From: Pleurostoma richardsiae
Taxonomy: Eukaryota; Ascomycota; Sordariomycetes; Calosphaeriales; Pleurostomataceae
Assembly: GCA_030052745.1 (NCBI GenBank)
Contig: JANBVO010000012.1
Span: 124,001-188,000, forward strand
DNA: 64,000 nt
Reading direction: 5' to 3'
Shown here: in pieces, positions 44,532 through 58,023 of the stretch
Layout of the letters: each line of letters opens with the position of its first letter
Position numbering within the stretch: position 1 is the first letter of the stretch
Position numbers and translations under genes: made by a program
The notes under the pieces: model-generated
Seen by the model: only the letters and a program-made list of their open reading frames with translations
Database searches by the model: none
What the model was told of the DNA's origin: nothing

Positions 44532-46016
44532 GCATACAGATTTGCTCGCGGATAGTGGCTCAGGGAAGGATGGGAGGCGGAACTGTGTAACTGAATAGGT
44601 TGAACCATCATCTGCGATGAGTTGAACAATCCCGAAGGGGCCGTCTGAAGACGAAACATTGGCGATTCTGCCTTGCGAGCACAGCACTCGGCCACAAGGC
44701 TATGCTAGACGAAATGTCCTGCAGACCAGGCGCAGGGGAGAAAACAGTATCGTGAGACCCGGAGCTACACCGTTCCTGAAGTGCAGGTCGCCCTGCCTTG
44801 AACGTGCCTACGTCGGTGGTCCGTTTCCAAAGTCTCCAGGCCTGGTGAACAGTTGATGGCCCCCACATTGAGGAACGGCTCTAATCGTTACTGTCCGTGT
44901 CGGCTGTTGAACGGTTCTCGCTAACCGGGTAAGCGAAGAGGCTGGGCCTGGGCGCTTGACGGCTGGACCAACAGCCGCCAGCCACTTTTCTGTTGTTGCT
45001 GTACATGGGCACGTGTAGGATGATGTATCCAGGTTTCCGGTTTCTCATCCTATGCGGCAACGTCTCTCGTCCGTCAAGGATGTCTGGCGATGAAGGTCAG
45101 CACTGAGAAGTGTCTGCATAACAAGGCGTATTCTCCAATGGGCGGGATCCGGTGCTCTATTACGATTCCAAGCTTTTGGGGTGCAAAAGAGAATACAAGA
45201 GTTAGCTGGGAGTGCCTGAGAGTGAAGAGAGAAGGCCCTTTAGTAGCTTTCGCCAAGTGCCGGGGTTCCACAAAACGCAGCACCAACGCGCACGCTTCTG
45301 CTGCGGCAACCACTCAGGACTCGTACGGCGGCCACAGGATGCAGAAGGGGACGCGACGGCTTGGGCGCTTCCATGCGGGAATGGCCTGCCGACAGCTCGC
45401 TGACTGGACGACACCCGCTCTCCACACTCCCACCGGCTCACAAAGGACAGGGGCCCGGCTTCGTTCAATGTAGGCAGGGTGGGTACTGTGTACCCGCGAG
45501 TTACATGGGCGGACGACAGAATTCGTTGGCAGCATTGCAGAATTAGTGAGAGAAATCAGCGAAGCAGAACATCTCCATTTGGCTCTCTCGGTCAATGGTT
45601 AGATATGTTAGCGAGCTGCACAGGCCATACACAAGAGATTCGGTACCTCCAGCTGCTGTTTGATGCACCTATAGGTAGGTATCTTATGTGTACGGTGTGA
45701 CTAGTATCGCATCAGAAGGACCGGAGCCGGGTGTGGGCCCCTTGTGTGGATCCCCTGTAGCCTCCACGTCAAAAGCACCTTGGCCTTAGTAGCAGAAATG
45801 TCCTAGACGAAGCGCAATGCCGCGAGTCTCGATTCATCGGGCAGATAAAGCTTCAACGCAAAGAACACACCAAACCACAGGGACACCCGACCGTCAGCCG
45901 CCTCGAGAGCTGCTGCATCGACGGCACAACTGTATTCTTTGTCGCGGGCATCGGCTTGACGGGAATGCGTGCTCCATAACCGCGACAAACATGTGCTCGC
46001 GTCCAGCTTCCGTACC
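44532..46016. other. Intergenic, no supported gene
   Basis: Open frames overlap on both strands and lack recognisable motifs. The last few hundred bases are presumably the promoter and leader of the MAPKKK gene. Confidence 0.5.
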
Positions 46017-49000
46017 ATGAGCCGGCGCCAGCGCTCTGCATCCAGTCTATCAGGTAGAGCAGAAGGAGGACGTCTCAGTCCATTTGCTGCAGCACCATCA
46101 CCATCAGCGTCCTCGAATTATTCCCCTTCTCTTCCTAAGCCGAGGGCGACCGACGACATCGCAATCCTCGACGGCCTCGTCCTTAGTGATATTCCTACCT
46201 ACGGGCTCAACGCTCCAGCCATCTCATCTCTCGGGCCCGGCTCGCCGTACCCGACCATTACTGCGTCCCGTTATCTTTCCACCCCATCGTCTGTGTCGCG
46301 GCCAAGGGCCAATACCGCCAGCGGCTTCCCATCCCCGCCCTTGGTGTGCGGCTCCGATCCGCTTCGACCATCGAGTCGCGCCGGCTTGGCCCTCCCTCCT
46401 CCACCACCAGCACCGCCACCGACAGCTTCCACGATGTATCAGAGCGGACAAAGGCATGTCTCCGGGCCTGATCCCTCGCGGACATATCAGGTCCCTCCGC
46501 CGCCACCAATTTCGCCGCCCTTGGCGGGAGGTCAGATGAACAACATCATGTCAGCAATCCCGCCTCCGCCTCCAATGCCTCGATACCCCGGAGCGGGCAC
46601 CTCAGCCGGCGGCGTTCTGCTGCCGGGGCCCCCGGGGGGTCTTCCTCCACCCCCGGGACCTCCCCCTGGCAGTGCGCTGAATCCGCAAGCGCCGTGGCAC
46701 GGCACCTGGGGGAATATGTACAGCTCCGGGGGAACCTACATTCCGCCGCCTCCACCGCCCAGTGGTGGCCCACGCACCTACAACCCGAAGTTGCATATAC
46801 AAAGTGCGAATGGGCAGACGATCGCTATACCCCCGCCGCCTCCACCGAGTGAGCAGATGTCTGCTACATACATCCCTCAGGGTGACACATACGGAGAAGG
46901 GGTTGGCATCCCCGGGCTGGGAATGGACGATTCGGCGACTTGGTCGGCGACAACACAGAGCTCCTGGCAGACAATCAGTCATACCAACTCGAACGACACT
47001 GCGATGACCACTCCACAGGAGGACGTTCAGGTCCGAGAGAGACTACATGTCGGAGGAGCGCAAAACCGTGGGGCCTCAACCACGTCCAATGCGACGGTGT
47101 CCGGCATTCCGAATGAGTTGGCTGTACAGTGGACTCTGGATACCGTCTTGGTATGGCTGCAGGCCAACAACTTCTCAAAGGATTGGCAGGAGACATTCCG
47201 CGCCCTGAAACTCCACGGCGCCCAATTCTTGGAACTCGGGAGCGGCCATGGAGGTAGGGGCAATTTCGGAATGATGCACCAGCAAGTCTATCCGCAGCTA
47301 GCGCAGCAGTGCACGAGGAGTGGCAGTGGATGGGATCAGGCTCGCGAGCGAGAAGAGGGCAAGAGAATGCGCAGGCTGATCCGGAGCATCGTGACCGGGA
47401 AGCCGGCCGATCTCTCGAGAATGGTAACCTCCCACAACAGGAAAGAGTCCGCCACCAACGGCCTTAGTCTCCCCAGCGCAGGCACTGACGCAGGAGACTC
47501 ACCAAATGTAAGCACCATCTCTAGCAGGCATCCTGTTATTCTTTTTGCTGACAAGCATACCTCCCCTGCTACAGACTCCCATCAAGGCTCCAGGCCCCGG
47601 CTTCTCGGGAGGCCGACGCTTCTCGCAGACAAGGACTAACACAATGCCTACGCTCAACAATAGCACCATGAGCTCTGATGCAAACCACAGAACGATTCTC
47701 AAGAGCATTGACGTTGATAGTGCTCGACGACACAGCCCAAATGCGAGCGAGTCCGGCGAAGCAAGCACTTTTCGTGGAATTGGGAGGGACAGCCCCGGCG
47801 GCAGTCCCAATCCGAACCAGGCCTTGTTTTCGTCTGCAACGGCGCCTAACCTATCGGCGTCTCCTCATGGAAGATATGGACACCGTCCGCGGAACAGCAC
47901 TGATTCCGTGTCATCCAATGCAGCTATATACGGCTCAGGTGTACCAGCGGATGCGAGTCAGGTCCTGCGCAACCAGATGAACATCAGCGACATGATCGGC
48001 GGAAGTCGCCCTCTGGATATTTCTCGTCGATACGGCCAGGATGGCGGTCGGCCGTCACCTCAGGACTCAGGGGATCGGTCCGCTGGGACAGAGCCACCAG
48101 GTAGTGCCAAGGACTCAAAATCATTCCTGTCCTTCCTGTCACGCAAGAAGAAGCAAAAGGAAGACGGCACATTTCCATCGCCGGAGGAGCTGGGAGACTC
48201 ACCAACAAGCCCTGCTGTCAATTTCAAGCCTCAATCTCTAGGCAGCAGAGCTGGCAATGCGAGCGAAACATCGCTCGACCGACCTGGATCGAGCTTCTCT
48301 ACGCAAGATCATGGTGCTCCATTCCGATCACGTCGCATCACTTCAGGCAGGATCTTTGTACTTGCGACGATTGACTACTGGAATTATCGTATGCTAGATG
48401 TGACCGATGTGGATACTGCGAGCGAACTGCGACACCTCATATGTTCGAACTTCTCCTTGAGTGACGTTGAGGGGGCGGAGATTTATCTAACGGAGCTGGG
48501 GAAATTTGATCACGAGGATCCCTTGGATGACATGAAGCTTCTGACGAACAAGAAGCTCAAGGCAGATTCCGCTGGCACGTTGAAACTCTTCATCAAGCCC
48601 AGTGGCGTGGGATCCAATCTGGGAGATCTCACCAATCTGGGCAGACTTTCACCTGCCTATATGGCTCCTGGCGCTATGGACGAGGACACATATGCACGGC
48701 TTAACGGGCAGCGTACGCGGTCTAGTTCTTCTCCGCCGACGTCAAGGCAAAACACAATCTCCGGGGAAAGGACGAAGGAAGACGGAGATACGCTGGCCCA
48801 GCAAGCCAATGCCTACAAGGCGGAAATAGAGAGGAAGCAACAGGAGTATCTGGCCAAACGGAGGCAAGCAGCCGCCAAAGACAGCCCGCAGAACGAGGGC
48901 CTATCCTATGGTATCGTTGCCAGCAGGAACGTGAATTTCGACGAGCCGCGTCATTCACCATTCGAAGACAAAAGATTCGCGGATAATCTGCTACCGCAAC

Positions 49001-51502
49001 GAAAGGCGCCTGCAGCTCCAGTCGACCCATCCGCGACACTCATCAAAGCGAACTCCTTGAGTAGGAAGTCGGGAGACAGGTTGAGACTATCACAGGGTAG
49101 TCTCGATGGTTATCCCACAAAGAGACCTGGGCCTCCAACCGAATCGCCCCAGCAGATGACCGAGAAGAGAAAGCCGGTTCCTCCGGCTCAAGCGCTTGGT
49201 GGGATTGGAGCCGCATTGGCCGGAATTGGGAGAAATCTCGGTGGCATAGGACTGGGGCACCAGGGAGCTGGGGCGCGGGCGATATCACCCAACAGGGTTG
49301 CTTCTTCGCCTATTCCAAATAGCGAATTCTATGATCGAGGTAAGGACTCTATGGCCGGCTGTTCCATTGCAACGCTCTTCAAATTCTTGGAGTGGAATAT
49401 TGACTGATTGACATGAAGCAGCAGCAGGAGTATCACCGCGACGACGAGACTCGCCTGGCGACATTAGCCCCGGCTCGACGCAGCCAGGTGTGGTTGACTT
49501 CCCCGGTCCGCAGCGGCGAAAGTCCCATGGGCCTGACGTCGATTTCACCGAGACGGAGGTAAGCTTTTCGAGACCGGCTGTAGCTGCGCAGAAGAGTCCC
49601 GAAGGGGATGACTCCGGCGATGATTCCGATGATGGCCTCTTCGCCGTGCCGATTAAGAGCAAAGGCAAGGATGCATTACTGCCGGCGAACAACAAGCTTT
49701 CAGATAAATTCGAGGCCAACGGTGGCAGCGAGTCTGACCCCAATGCCAAGCGCCCAAGCTTGACGTTGAACACGAACCGTTCCAGGAAGAACCTGTCCGT
49801 TTCGTTTACGTCACCTCAGTCCCTTGGAATGAGGACACCGGACGTTGACGAGGAGGAGCCGAAGAGCTCACGTCGAACACCGGGCACACCAGGCTCAGAA
49901 GGTTGGGAGTCTGCTGAGGATACGAGCGGCAGCAAATTGAGCAGGAGAAAGTCCTTTATGGAGAAGGATGTCTGGGCGAATCGCCCCCCGACCGATGCTC
50001 TTATCAACAACCTCGAAGATTTCTTCCCCAATTTGGATGTCGATCAGCCGGTACTAGAAGAAGGCGAGCAGGAGATGCCCCCTTCCCCGATAGCAGAGTC
50101 GGACGAGAGCCCATCCGGACAGGTGACTCCCTCTTCGCAGCAGACCAAGCCATCGCCTGCACCAGGTCCTGCGCCCGCCATACCTCCTTCAAGATCCTCA
50201 ATCTACAATGAGAATGACACGCTTGGTTCGGACGAATCGACGCTCAAGGCCCTTGAGCGGCCAGCCTCCATGCATAGTGTCGCACAAAGGAGCATCAGAC
50301 GCTCAGGTGGCCTAGGCCGCATGAAGTCTATTCGAGAAGTAGCCCGTGGTGCTCACGAGGCGAACAAGCGATTCACCCAAACATCACAGAAGGCTGGGGG
50401 CGGCGGCGTCGGGAATAACAGTGCACTCTTGCGGCGCAAGTCTACAAAGATGTTCAATGCAAACATTGTGCAGATTCGCCCTGAGCGTGGATCTATGATT
50501 GTGCCCCAGATCCCCCAAGATACGCTCCCCAAGCGGCAGACGACGTTCCGGTGGTTCAAGGGCCAGCTAATCGGGAAGGGCACGTACGGAAGAGTCTATC
50601 TTGGTATGAATGCCACAACTGGAGAGTTCCTGGCGGTCAAGGAGGTGGAGGTGAATCCCAAGGCGGCAGGCGGTGACAAGAACAAGATGCGCGAGCTGGT
50701 TGCTGCTCTCGACCAGGAGATCGATACGATGCAGCACCTTGACCATGTCAATATCGTCCAGTACCTTGGCTGCGAGCGCAAGGAGACTTCCATCAGCATC
50801 TTCCTAGAGTATATCTCCGGTGGCAGCATCGGGTCCTGCCTACGAAAGCACGGAAAGTTCGAGGAATCGGTCGTGTCCTCCCTGACGCGCCAGACGCTCT
50901 CCGGCCTCGCCTATCTGCACAGGGAGGGAATCCTGCACCGCGACCTCAAGGCTGACAACATCCTCCTGGACGTGGACGGGACGTGCAAGATCTCGGACTT
51001 TGGCATCTCCAAGAAAACGGACAACATCTACGGCAACGACAAGACCAACAGCATGCAGGGCTCGGTCTTCTGGATGGCGCCCGAGGTCATCCGGTCTCAG
51101 GGTGAGGGCTACTCCGCTAAGGTCGACATCTGGTCGCTTGGCTGTGTGGTGTTGGAGATGTTCGCGGGCCGGAGGCCCTGGAGCAGGGAGGAGGCCGTCG
51201 GTGCCATCTACAAGATCGCGAACGGGGAGACGCCGCCTATCCCTGAGGAGACACGTGAGACGATCAGCCCGATCGCCCTGGCGTTCATGTTGGACTGCTT
51301 CACTGTGTATGTTCCCATTCCTTTTCTGACTGTTGGTCTCTGTGTGCCAGTTCATTTTGCTGATGCCTTTTTGTTTAGCAACCCCGAGGACAGACCAACA
51401 GCGAATCGCCTCCTCTCGCAGCATCCCTTCTGCGAGCTCGACCCGAACTACAACTTCCAAGAGACAGAGCTGTATGCCAAGATTCAGGGGCTTCTACACT
51501 AG
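46017..51502 (+). CDS. bck1: Cell wall integrity MAPKKK (Bck1/Mik1/Mck1 type)
   Basis: Four exons, 46017-47507, 47575-49339, 49422-51306 and 51379-51502, give about 1754 residues, the usual size for this kinase in filamentous fungi. Order of parts: a long Pro-rich region with several polyproline runs (about 120-300); a SAM domain (WTLDTVLVWLQANNFSKDW, about 368-430); a Ras-association-like ubiquitin-fold region (FVLATIDYWNYRMLDV, about 757-840); a long Ser-rich region; and the C-terminal kinase domain (about 1460-1730). The kinase has GKGTYGRVYLG, AVKEV, HRDLKADN, SDFGIS and GSVFWMAPEV. It acts below protein kinase C and above a Mkk1-type MAPKK. Intron 2 ends in a CAGCAGCAG run, so the exact acceptor is uncertain by 3-6 bases. 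Intron 3 is 72 bases with no in-frame stop. Confidence 0.95.
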
Positions 51503-52118
51503 ACTTACACAGCCTTGTCTGTCCGACCTTGTCCAAAACTCCTTCCACTTTCGTCGGCGTAATGCCTTCCTTGCTCTTACTCTAAAGATATCTTGATGTC
51601 CGGGAAATTAGTCGGACGCCGTAGAATGGGGATGGTGCCAGTGATGGAGAAGCAATGAGGGCTGGGCCCTTGATCTTCTCTCTCTCCCTCCCGATCAACT
51701 CTTGGTTAGCATGGCAAGGCGATGGATTTGTTCTCTCAAGGGATACCTTCTTTCTTCTTCTAAGTTGTGAACGGCACGGTGCGTTTTGGATACTAGTCCT
51801 TTAGTTGCTGCAGCAGAACCGAATATCTCCATATAGCGTTAATAGACTTCAGCTGTTGACGGACGAATCAACCAGCTTAGCCTTTTCGTACTCGACACAA
51901 ATCGTAGACCTTAAATTCGCCTCGAGTTCGCTTCTCAGCCTTCTCCCTCTCCCTCTCGACACTACTACGCGACTCTTGGCGACCTCCTCAGCTTTACTCT
52001 TTCGAGCCCGTTCCATCCCGTTCAATCCCTGTACTCTCAAGATCCGCAGCAGCGCGGCCCTTCGAGTCCTTTAAGGTCGTGCCAGCACCTGTTTCTAGGG
52101 GAACGGCGCAAACACGCC
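51503..52118. other. 3' flank of the MAPKKK gene
   Basis: Pyrimidine-rich and A/T-richer patches follow the bck1 stop. No gene is supported before the decayed zinc-cluster-like frame. Confidence 0.5.
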
Positions 52119-52788
52119 ATGTCAGAGACGAGCTCTTGGCCCGGCTCTCTGTCATCCACGCGGAAGTCTCCAAACGGCTGTCCTGCTGCGACGTGTAATG
52201 ATACTGTACCCTCCGTATTACGCACCTTCACATTAGCCTCGGATCCCAGGCGGAAGCGCACAGCGGTGTCCTTGCGAGACCTTGCGGCGAAGGAAGTCAA
52301 TAACGAGGTGAATAGTTGTGCATCTGTCTGCATCTTGCAAAGCTGGATCGGCGCTACACCGGAGAAGCAGCTACACAAGACCGATATAATTGCTGCCCGG
52401 CCAAAGTTGTCTTTAACGGTTAATCACCGCCGGGTGTTCGAGGAGAATCTGAGTAATATCCTAGTACAGCCGAGCCGGCCCTCCACGGGAGTCAGCTCGC
52501 ATAGACCTATGCCGAGATAGTCACCGTTGGCGACCTAGTGTAGTGAAGACCTCCCATCCTCATCGGGAGTATCGACTTCGACTCCCATGGCGGAGATACG
52601 TCTTGGCTTCAGGCCTTCTTCACGATGTGGAGGTTCGTCGCGGTTGAGCTCCCTCCGAGAGCACAGCCGGGAAAGCGTTTGAGGTCTCAAGAATGATGGA
52701 CTCCGCGCTCACCACATCTGCGCCTTTCTTCCACCAAAAATCCAATCAAGGTCGGCCCAGGCCATGCCACTGCTTCCCGTGGGAGTGA
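52119..52788 (+). pseudogene. Decayed fungal zinc-cluster-family gene
   Basis: The stretch from 52119 reads as protein with motifs I associate with fungal Zn2Cys6 proteins of the type NGCPxxTxNxTVPSVLRTFxLASDPRRKR followed by KEVN. The expected zinc cluster is degraded: only CASVC and a few residues remain where CxxC with more cysteines should be. Protein-like pieces continue in other frames: IVTVGDLV followed by two stops, then IDFDSHGGDTSWLQAFFTMW and FVAVELPPRAQPG (52559-52696), then KAFEVSRMMDSALTTSAP (about 52669-52788). No set of GT-AG introns that I can find joins them. I conclude this is a broken host gene, at least three frame changes or stops old. The family name is from recall and less certain than the decay. 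Confidence 0.55.
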
Positions 52789-55700
52789 TATGGCCCCGAT
52801 GATTAAGCATATGAGAGCATCCTTTGTCCATTAGACATCAATGCGACTGATCTCAGCACCTGCAATAAGGGATCTGACGGCAGTCGCTCCCCACTCTGTA
52901 CGCTCGGGGAGCGTAAACGGTCATCCTGAATTCCCAAGCCGAATCGTAGTCTCGGTGGCATGCCGTTTCGTGTTCACTATTCACATAAGCCAACCAGCGA
53001 CGATGGAACAGCATATCCAGTAGAGAGCTGGCCATGGCTACAGCGGCGGCTTTCCCATAGGATCTGGGAGTCAGGCATCCATGGCTGGTCTGATCGACCG
53101 ACGTCGGCATGGTGTTGGAGCGAAACGTTCATAAACCCCGTGTCCTGTCGAGAACAGAGCCGCAAAGAATCACATAGTCCGCAAATATTCCTTCGAAATA
53201 CTCTCCTACTGGGATGTCTCGTCTCTGACTTTGACGAGGACGACACAGCGACCATTTTGTCTGGCGCCCACGACAAACCGCGAGTAGGAGACGGCATTGA
53301 TCAACTCATGCCTGGTACGAGAAATACTCGCTCGACGGAGTTTCTGTAAAGAAGTCGCAGCATTTTGATAGATGATGGGTGGAAACTACCCATGGTCAGT
53401 GGTTGCCAGATCGTCTGCAGGGATGGGGGAATCGCGGCTTATGTAATGCGTAACTACCTTGCCCTCCCGCGGCGATGAAGCAATAACATCCAGCTGCCTT
53501 CTGTGTGTTTTTATTTGTAGGCGCTTTTCGTCTCTCCTACTAATCCGTCCGCACGAAGTCGCGAGACTGACTGCTCCTGCGATTCCGGGTGTTGGTGCCG
53601 GAGACAACACACCCCGGGCTCCCGGTCTCTCGCCCGGCACAGTCGGCAGGCGGGCTCGGAGCGGCCGGGCGATTTCCCCGACGCCGCGTACTCAGATCGA
53701 GGAAAGGATCATCGCACTGTCTCCTCCCCCTAAGCCAACAGCTCCCTCCACTGCCTGACTGCTTAATGCTTATGGCATCTCGATGTCATGCATGAGAGTA
53801 ACAGGGGCTCATCTCTGTACCTTGCCCTACTACCATGTGCACCGTACCGGCGACACCGGGCCCCGGGGCTCCGTTGGACCCCTTTCTCGGGCCCCGCGCT
53901 TCTCCCGTCTCCCCTCTACCTACAGTGCCCCGCCCCTCCCTTTCGTGAAGCTGACCTCATGCCCTCGCGCAGCTGCTCACCCCTCAAGGTACCGCTGATC
54001 GTGCTGCGTTACGTGGATAAACGGGAATGAATGCTCACCTGTTAGGCCAACCCGTTAAGGAGTTTCGGCTGTATCTCCTGGTAGGCCAAGACACGCGGGT
54101 AAGGCACAATACACCGTCGGAGTATATGCCTGCCAGAGATATGACCCAGCTTGGGAGGAAGAAACCCCCCGCGGCGGGGCTTTGAGCTTCACAGGCGTCA
54201 TCGGTACGGTCGGCCTTTTGGTTGATTGCATGTGCTGTTGGCTGCATACCTCGAGTCGACCACTTCAATCTCCGCAACAACGGCCTTCATATGCTGCAGC
54301 AGGAGCAACCTCACATAAATTCCTCACCTGAGGCCATCTGTAGAACGTTATTGCGAACGGTTTACTGCCATGGTGAACGAGCCGTCACAACCGAAGGAGC
54401 CGTTGCAGCCGGAGGGGCTGCCGTTATCGACAGCCAGAGGGCAACGATGTGACACCTTGTTGACATGGTAGAATCCCCCGTGTAATATACAACCACTCTT
54501 GCGCTCAATAAAGTTGGAGCCGGCGTGTTGTCTGCTGACAACCAGGATAGAATGGAAACTGGAATGGGGACAGAGAAAAAGAGAGAAAGGAGAATGCGCG
54601 AAGGCTCTGAGAACACTTAATCCTCCTGTAGACATTCAGCTCAGGGTTCTGTACAGCACAACATCTGACCCATGGATCCCTCCTCCCTTCCTTGCTGCGG
54701 CCATTCCTCTCCCTGAATCTTCGCTGGCCTGATTTGCAAATTCTCGCAACAAAGTGGCACGGCGCTGCTGGCGACCGCAAATTCGCACAATCTTGAGGTG
54801 CTTCTTCGGCGCTTTCCACACGGAGCGGTAAGGACCGTTTGACGGAGGGGCGAAAACGGAGCAACAGGGGAGAAACGGAGCCCAGGGCGGCCCCTCCCAC
54901 CTGGCTTTCGCCGTCGGAATAAGGTGACTTGTCTGCCCAGCTCCCCCCACTGCCACCCAGCCCAGGCGTGTCAAACCCGGTCGGAACGCCCTGCATCTGA
55001 TGATTCCGTCGACCCAAATCTCCGCCGTGTAGCCTCAAACACGTTGCCAGAGCATCATCGCGGAAATTCAGCCTCGATAGAGGGAGAAGAGAATTTTACA
55101 AAATTTTTCTCTTGTTCGCCAACCTTGACCGTATCTCCGCCAGTACTAGGCAATCCTCCTGAGGGATATGCGACAGACCTCGGCCCATTCGACGGCATGG
55201 ACGAGACAGCTACCGGTGTTTAGGAGAGTGCCGAAGCCGCGTTGCCTTACGTTATGATTTGGATCCTCCAGTGAGATGGACCCCTCCAAAAGATATCCTA
55301 AGCTGTATTCTGGACACACACCGAAGGTAATAAACGGCTGGAGGCGGTGACGTTGAGAGAGCTGCCAACTCGAGACGAAGGAGCATGAGCCACATCGGCC
55401 GGAGGCTTTACCGTCACGGGAGAAAGTGCCTGATCATTAGGGATGCGGACCCAGGAGAGGGGATTGTGCAGATGGGGATTTGCAGAAACACCGTCTTGCA
55501 TCTGGAACAGCGGACTCCCAGCAGCCCGGCTTACTGACGCTGGACGGCCTGCAGAGAACTCGATGCAGGCTTGCTTCGCTGCAGCTTGCAGCTGTTTCGA
55601 CGCCGCCGGGGCCCGCGCCGAAGCCTGACTGGCTTGCAATCCCTGCAGGGGATAGACCCTGGTCGATTAAGAATCAGGTGGTTGTTGCCAGGAGCATTGC

Positions 55701-58023
55701 TCGCCGCCAGCCGCCATCCGCGAGACCGCGCTAGGAGACGGAGCCGGCTTTCCTGGGCATTACCTTGTGGGTAAGGGTCCCTCCCAGCTTCCATCCAGCT
55801 TCGATGGAGGTGCCGTCGAGGATGGGACGTGCCGCTCCAGCAGCAGAATGAGACAGCATCAAGCCCAAGCTGTGCCTCGTTTGCGGCCTCTCTTGCTCTC
55901 GTAAATAAACCTCAACGATTCTCCTGCGGGACGAAGTAATGGCACAACTCGCTTGAGCACGATACCCCGTAGACGGACAGATAGGCTCGGGAATACTCCC
56001 CGGGTCACTGTACTCCGCGCCTAATATAGCATCAGTTGCAGCCACGCTGTCCGCTGCCTCCGGCGGCGGGACGAATGTGCGCATGGGAGGGAGAGGGGAG
56101 GGAGGAATCCCAGAATCCAAGCGATCAAGAGAGGAGCGGGCGAGGAGGGGCAGGGAGCTCCCTCTCTCGATGGGGGGATTGGCCCAATCCGGGTGCTTAT
56201 TCACATCACGAATCTGCAGGCGAAGGACCGATAGGACCTCTTTAGGTTCGGCTGGGATGCGCCGAGAAAGGCGCCATCTCCAGATCGCCCGTATCAAGGC
56301 GCGGAGCTCTATCGTTGAGCTGTTTTGCAGCCCGGCAGCTGCGCGCCGCACGGCGAATGGATGGGTGCTTCGGTACATACCTGCTAGATAAGGCCCTGCC
56401 TGTTGGTCTCGTGGGATTGACTCTTGGCTCTGGGCCGATCGACTAACAGGCTATTCTTGCATTGCGGCGCCGGTGCAGATGCTTGACGGAGCCGACGGCG
56501 CCAAGAAATCTCCAAGTGGCCACATTATCGTGTCCGTCTGGTGGTCGGTAACTTCCACTGTGCATGAATCATCGACTGCCTGGCTGCCGGTACCTGCTTG
56601 CACCACCTCCTAGGCTTGTCTCGGCTTTTGGGGATTCGATGAAATGCGGCGATTTGGTGCTCTCTGCGAGAGCGAGAAACGGTGGCCGGAGGTAGTGTAG
56701 GTACCTGAGCTTGTCAGCGGGACGGTGGTGGGTTTGACGGAGTGTCGGCCGGCCGGTGACGTACCACTTTGCAGTTTCTGGCCAATTGACCTCATCGTCA
56801 GGATCAGACCACCCTCTGAGCCACAGGAGCCACCCACTTGGGGCCACCATCGCTGCCGCCGCCAGCCTGGGCCAGCCGATCTGGGCTTGTCCTCCCCAAG
56901 TCCCTCGCTTTCCAGAAGGTACATCGTTCCACCGCGTCCTGCTTGCGCTCCAGCCAGGTACCCCCAGCCACGGCCCCTGCCGCTACCTTGTACCTTCCCT
57001 CGACTTTGGGCTCCATCTGCTGCTCTGGCGGCCCGGGAAGCTGCGATGGAAGGAAGTCCCGCTCCCAAAAAAGGGCTTTGGACGGTACGGTGCCGCACAC
57101 ACTCTGCTGCCCTACAGCGAGGTACCCTTGCCTGGCAGCCTGTACCTTAGCGCAGGCCAGACCGGGCGCCGGCGACTCGTACATGTCGTGTTCCGCCCGC
57201 CAGATGCGGCCAGACTGAACATGACTTGACACGGCGCCGAGAGAAATGCCATGGGGGAAAGGCAAAGTGTCGATTTCATGCCTGCTCCCTCCGGAGCCAC
57301 CGTTTCCCACCAGAAAACGCCCGTCCTAGTGTGACGATCGATGGGCCCTGAGGTGAGGCGAGGACTGGAGGTACTGGAGGGGCTCGATATTAGTCCATGC
57401 GGTGCATACGGTGGTAAGGCGAGAGAGGAGCAGTGGTGGCATGTCACACAAGGTTCGCACTCGTCCCTTTGTCCCTCAGTATCGCGATCGCACCCCCACC
57501 TGCACGCACGCCCGCCCGCTCGGCGTGCCGTCACCAGTGACAACCGCGCGAGTTTGTGGCCCTTTCCGTAAGGCAAAGGTAAGACACCGTTACGGAGGAG
57601 ACCTGCAGCGGCGCCCCTCGTATGAGGTGATGGTTGCCAATCTCTGTGCCTCTTACCCTGCCTAGGCCACGTTTTGCCAGCAGCCCGTCGCTGGATTCGT
57701 TGCCATCCCAGCAAATTCCTCTCCACCATCGACACGCTCCTTCCCAGCATCAGCTGTTTCCCGCCTGCACCCCCTTTTCACCTGCGCGAGGTATATAAGA
57801 GATACGCCTCAGCCTCCTCCCGACCGCACCTCTTCTTCCCCTTCCTTCTCTTCCCATCAGCCATTCCTTCTTTCAAGAAGACCCAACGATCACCAGCAAC
57901 AACATCAGAGCAAAGGTGGTGTCGACAGCGCACTCCGCTTTGCTTTCCAAACCCCGCACGACAACCAGTCGACCCCTCATCTCACCCCTCGCCCGGTAAG
58001 CAAGCGAGTGAGCACTGCAAGCA
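52789..58023. other. 5.2 kb gene-poor region before the phosphoketolase
   Basis: No intact gene is supported. A frame at 52960-53349 may hold further remains of the decayed gene, but this is unsure. Longer frames at 54.5-55.0, 55.7-56.4 and 56.6-57.7 kb overlap on both strands and look like chance. The end of the region is the phosphoketolase promoter and pyrimidine-rich leader. Confidence 0.45.
57792..57799 (+). promoter_or_regulatory. TATA box of the phosphoketolase gene
   Basis: TATATAAG lies 232 bases before the start codon and is followed by a C/T-rich stretch. This is typical of strongly expressed fungal metabolic genes, with transcription expected to start within the pyrimidine run. 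Confidence 0.6.
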
